In this document: piece after piece, positions 13,262-15,446 of the stretch
Layout: each line of letters starts with the position of its first letter
Numbering within the stretch: position 1 is the first letter of the stretch
Source: an uncultured Bilophila sp.
GTDB lineage: Bacteria > Desulfobacterota > Desulfovibrionia > Desulfovibrionales > Desulfovibrionaceae
Length of the DNA stretch: 15,446 bases
NCBI GenBank assembly: GCA_902373525.1
Contig: CABKMN010000051.1
Span: forward strand, 1 to 15,446
Reading direction: 5' to 3'
The notes under the pieces: generated by a model
The model's database searches: none
Seen by the model: only the letters and a program-made list of their open reading frames with translations
What the model was told of the DNA's origin: nothing
Program-made: the position numbers and the translations under genes

Positions 13262-14393
13262 ACATGCCCAATACGACGGCAAACGCCTTGAACAGGACGG
13301 AGATGGGCTTGCCGGGTTCGAGCTTGAGCTGGCGGGCGCTCTGGGCGGTGATGACGGCGCAGACGGTGGAGCCTTCGTCGAGGGTCACGAGGACTTCGGC
13401 TTCGATTTCACCGAGCTGGACGCTCTGCACCTTGCCGGAGAAGTGGTTGCGGGCGCTGGTGGGCGCGTCGCCGGTGCTGAGGATCACCCACGGGGCCTTG
13501 ATGGTCGCGGTGGTGTTGATGCCTTCGCGCAGTTCGAGATTATCCGCGCTCTCGGCGGTAATGACCGCAACCACCTTGAGGCCGGTGCCGGTCAGGATTT
13601 CCACTTCAACGAGCAGGTCGCCGCGGGTGATGCGGTTGATGGTACCGGTAAACGCGTTGCGGGCGCTGGTTTTTTTCATGGCTTCCCTCCTTAGATGGGA
13701 ATGGACGATTTGCCTCGCGTCTTCGCGCGAGAAATGAAGATAGCTTGCCGTCAGCGTCGGACTCTGCTGCCCGAGGAATTGCTGGACGATTTTGAGCGGC
13801 ACTTCGCCGCGCAACAGCTCGATGCCCCGGGAATGCCGGATGACCCGCGGGCTGAGGAGGTCTTTCGGCAGGTCGACGTCCTTCGCGCGCTCGTAGAAGA
13901 TACGGCGTACATACCCTTGGTCAAGATGCAGCACCTCGCCCCGCAGGCCGAACATGACCGGCGATTCGAGAACCTGCCGCATTTCCCCCATGATGGCTTC
14001 GGGAAACTGGAGTTCGCGGGGATTTTGCCCCCGGACGATGACCAGAGAGCGCGTGAAGTTGAGATCGTTGCGATCATCGAGGGCCAACGCCTCGCCGAGA
14101 CGCAGCGCGCCGTAGCGGATGAGCAGGAAGACCAGCCACAGCCTTCCCCGCGATCGGCTCTGGGTCGTGGAAACGGCTCCCTTGTACCAGTCCAGAAAGG
14201 ACTTGGCGACGGCATCAAGTTGTTCCGACGTCAGATGCTTGACGTTTTCCGGGACGGTGAAGTGCCCGCCGGGATGCGGCGGAGGGGGCGGAGGCGCGTT
14301 GCGGGATTCGCGCTCGTGGCGGATGCACGCTTCAATGAAGCGCAGGGCGGACTCGTCGAGGCCGTGGACAAGGCGGGTTATTTCTTCCTGCAT
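13260..14393 (-). CDS. tunR: TunR: tungstate/molybdate-responsive regulator of tyrosine-recombinase origin
   Basis: Regulator of modABC, 377 aa. After an N-terminal helical part and a proline stretch (34-41) comes a XerC/D-like domain (about 50-235), then two TOBE oxyanion-binding domains (about 243-307 and 313-376), as in the sensor half of ModE. Arg98 (ALRLGEALAL), Arg186 and Tyr218 match recombinase catalytic positions. The first His of HxxR is Arg183, and the LGH histidine is Gln (LGQQ, 207-210), so strand exchange is unlikely. This is the architecture of the TunR family described from Desulfovibrio vulgaris, which activates modA and modBC when tungstate is low. The start has AGAGGAG 5 nt upstream. 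It is divergent from modA and convergent with modBC. Confidence 0.92.
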   Translation of the reverse strand: MQEEITRLVHGLDESALRFIEACIRHERESRNAPPPPPPHPGGHFTVPENVKHLTSEQLDAVAKSFLDWYKGAVSTTQSRSRGRLWLVFLLIRYGALRLGEALALDDRNDLNFTRSLVIVRGQNPRELQFPEAIMGEMRQVLESPVMFGLRGEVLHLDQGYVRRIFYERAKDVDLPKDLLSPRVIRHSRGIELLRGEVPLKIVQQFLGQQSPTLTASYLHFSREDARQIVHSHLRREAMKKTSARNAFTGTINRITRGDLLVEVEILTGTGLKVVAVITAESADNLELREGINTTATIKAPWVILSTGDAPTSARNHFSGKVQSVQLGEIEAEVLVTLDEGSTVCAVITAQSARQLKLEPGKPISVLFKAFAVVLGM

Positions 14394-14426
14394 GGGGTCT
14401 CCTCTGAACCGGGCAAACGGGGTATC

Positions 14427-14445
14427 GGGATATGCAGGCTATCCC
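14427..14445. promoter_or_regulatory. Inverted repeat in the tunR leader
   Basis: GGGATA (14427-14432) and TATCCC (14440-14445) flank 7 nt, 34 nt before the tunR start on the minus strand. A site for autoregulation is possible; no regulator can be named. Confidence 0.3.
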
Positions 14446-14469
14446 ACGGACTCGTGAGGCCGGAAGCCG

Positions 14470-14506
14470 GTCACGCAGTCGGTCGGAAGAGTGACAATAT
14501 TGCCGG
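14470..14506 (+). promoter_or_regulatory. Candidate TunR operator upstream of modA
   Basis: GTCACGC at 14470 and GTGACAATATTGC at 14491 repeat the block found before modB at identical 21-nt offset. GTCAC and GTGAC are an exact inverted repeat with N16 between, about two helical turns centre to centre. The block ends on the -35 of a candidate promoter, the right place for an activator. Confidence 0.55.
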
Positions 14507-14528
14507 GAAAAGGCAAGGGGGGTATTGC
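14500..14528 (+). promoter_or_regulatory. Candidate modA promoter
   Basis: TTGCCG (14500-14505), 17-nt spacer, TATTGC (14523-14528). Both hexamers are imperfect, as expected for an activator-dependent promoter, and the -35 overlaps the candidate TunR site. Confidence 0.45.
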
Positions 14529-14582
14529 TGGAAAACGTCTGTTTCGTGATCCGCAACAGCCGAAAAACAAAGGAGTATGAAC

Positions 14583-15365
14583 ATGAACAAGACGTTTTTC
14601 CAGCGGTGCGCCCGGCTGGCGGCCCTCGGCCTGCTCGGCTGCCTGTTTCTGGCGGGCTCGGCGTTCTCCGCACAGGAAATCACCGTTTCCGGGGCGGCGA
14701 GCCTGACCAACGCGTTCACGGAAATCAAGGGCCTGTTCGAGAAGAAACACCCCGGCATCAAGGTGCATACTAATTTTGCGGCCTCCAATCCGTTGCTCAA
14801 GCAGATGGAAGAGGGCGCTCCGGTAGACGTGTTCGCCTCCGCGGATCAGGAAACGATGGACAAGGCCGCGGCCAAAAAACTGGTCGACGTCTCCACCCGC
14901 AAGGATTTCGCGCTCAACGATCTGGTGATGGTCGTCCCGTCGGACAGCACGCTCGGCCTCACCGGGGCCAAGGACCTGACGAAGCCCGAAGTCAAGCGCA
15001 TCGCCGTGGGCAATCCCGATTCCGTTCCCGCCGGGCGTTACACCAAGGCGGCGCTGACCGCCGCCGGGCTCTGGGAGACGTTGCAGCCGAAGTATGTGTT
15101 CGGCGCGAGCGTGCGTCAGGCGCTGGACTATGTGGGGCGCGGCGAAGTCGACGCCGGGTTCGTCTACCGCACCGACGCCAAGCAGGGCGGCGACAAGATG
15201 CAGGTTGCCGCCGTGATGGACGGGCATAAGCCGGTTCTCTATCCCATCGCCGTGGCGACCACCGGCGGAAACCGCGACGGCGGCGCCAGGTTCGTCGATT
15301 TCGTGTTGTCCCCCGAGGGGCAGGCCGTCCTCGCCAAGTACGGTTTCAGCAAGCCGCAGAAGTAG
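14583..15365 (+). CDS. modA: Molybdate/tungstate-binding periplasmic protein
   Basis: Periplasmic receptor that captures molybdate or tungstate for ModBC. It is 260 aa with a signal peptide ending near AFSA-QE (residues 29-32); a Cys at 20 within LLGC gives a weak lipobox, but cleavage later seems more likely. Family blocks are VSGAASLTNAF (35-45, ligand Ser40), NFAASNPLLKQ (64-74, Ser68), GNPDSVPAGRYTKAAL (143-158) and ASVRQALDYVGRGEVDAGFVY (175-195, with Tyr195), all expected oxyanion-contact regions. The ATG at 14583 is chosen because AGGAG lies 7 nt upstream; the ATG at 14577 would leave 1 nt. It is divergent from tunR, so modA is transcribed separately from modBC. Confidence 0.94.
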   Translation: MNKTFFQRCARLAALGLLGCLFLAGSAFSAQEITVSGAASLTNAFTEIKGLFEKKHPGIKVHTNFAASNPLLKQMEEGAPVDVFASADQETMDKAAAKKLVDVSTRKDFALNDLVMVVPSDSTLGLTGAKDLTKPEVKRIAVGNPDSVPAGRYTKAALTAAGLWETLQPKYVFGASVRQALDYVGRGEVDAGFVYRTDAKQGGDKMQVAAVMDGHKPVLYPIAVATTGGNRDGGARFVDFVLSPEGQAVLAKYGFSKPQK

Positions 15366-15384
15366 ACGGCAGACGATAGTACCA

Positions 15385-15446
15385 TTGGAGAGGGGGAGGG
15401 GAAACGTTCTGAAGAACGTTTCCCCTCCCCCTCTCCAAACCTCACC
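15385..15446 (-). repeat. Composite hairpin repeat copy (R5) after modA
   Basis: Arms 15385-15410 and 15413-15438 are perfectly complementary over 26 bp around GA. The outer 21 nt of each arm equal those of the copy at 13200-13253; only the core differs. The lead would lie to the right on the minus strand (GGTGAGGTTTGGAG), cut by the window end. The hairpin starts 19 nt after the modA stop and may also terminate modA, though no T-run is seen. Confidence 0.8.

Noticed and set aside
13260..14393. A phage integrase marking an integrated element
   Set aside because: The tyrosine recombinase domain lacks the catalytic histidines, is fused to two TOBE domains and lies within a mod locus; it is a TunR regulator, and no attachment sites or phage genes are nearby.

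Overview
The window looks like chromosome from a GC-rich sulfate-reducing bacterium of the Desulfovibrio type (Desulfovibrionaceae). The best evidence is a divergent modA / tunR pair beside modBC: the tungstate-responsive regulator TunR, a XerC/D-like fold fused to two molybdate-binding TOBE domains, is known only from sulfate-reducing deltaproteobacteria. A MucR/Ros zinc-finger regulator, a tri-haem cytochrome c peroxidase and the anaerobic GlpABC dehydrogenase fit an anaerobic, cytochrome-rich host. No phage, CRISPR array, rRNA or tRNA was seen.

Layout. (1) 1-2027: end of a dispersed hairpin repeat, an orphan NtrC-type response regulator, and a small SH3-like hypothetical protein. (2) 2028-3845: terminator, AT-rich promoter with a direct repeat, exported tri-haem cytochrome c peroxidase, terminator. 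(3) 4094-6022: MucR-family regulator, single-domain rhodanese, a tandem pair of related terminators, and a small degenerate GGDEF protein whose c-di-GMP inhibitory site looks intact. (4) 6318-10540, minus strand: glpA-glpB-glpC, coupled by a 4-nt overlap and a 7-nt gap, closed by a strong terminator. (5) 10541-11425: a long gene-free stretch with two long perfect or near-perfect hairpins, a 161-bp MITE-like element with an 8-bp target duplication, and a nested RNA-like fold. (6) 11426-15365: modB-modC, convergent tunR, and divergent modA, a complete molybdate/tungstate uptake and control locus.

How the genes work together. ModA binds the oxyanion in the periplasm, and ModB with ModC import it. 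ModC here lacks the usual C-terminal TOBE domain, while TunR carries two, so oxyanion sensing appears to rest with the regulator. A 37-bp block upstream of both modA and modB matches at 22 positions in the same register and is a good candidate TunR site. GlpABC passes glycerol-3-phosphate electrons to the membrane quinone pool.

The least expected content is non-coding: at least six copies of a composite repeat (purine-rich lead plus a self-complementary purine/pyrimidine hairpin, sometimes preceded by a TTCGA-N5-TCGAA box). Two copies differ in the hairpin core only by paired changes. All functional assignments come from reading the sequence and from family knowledge; no database search was run.
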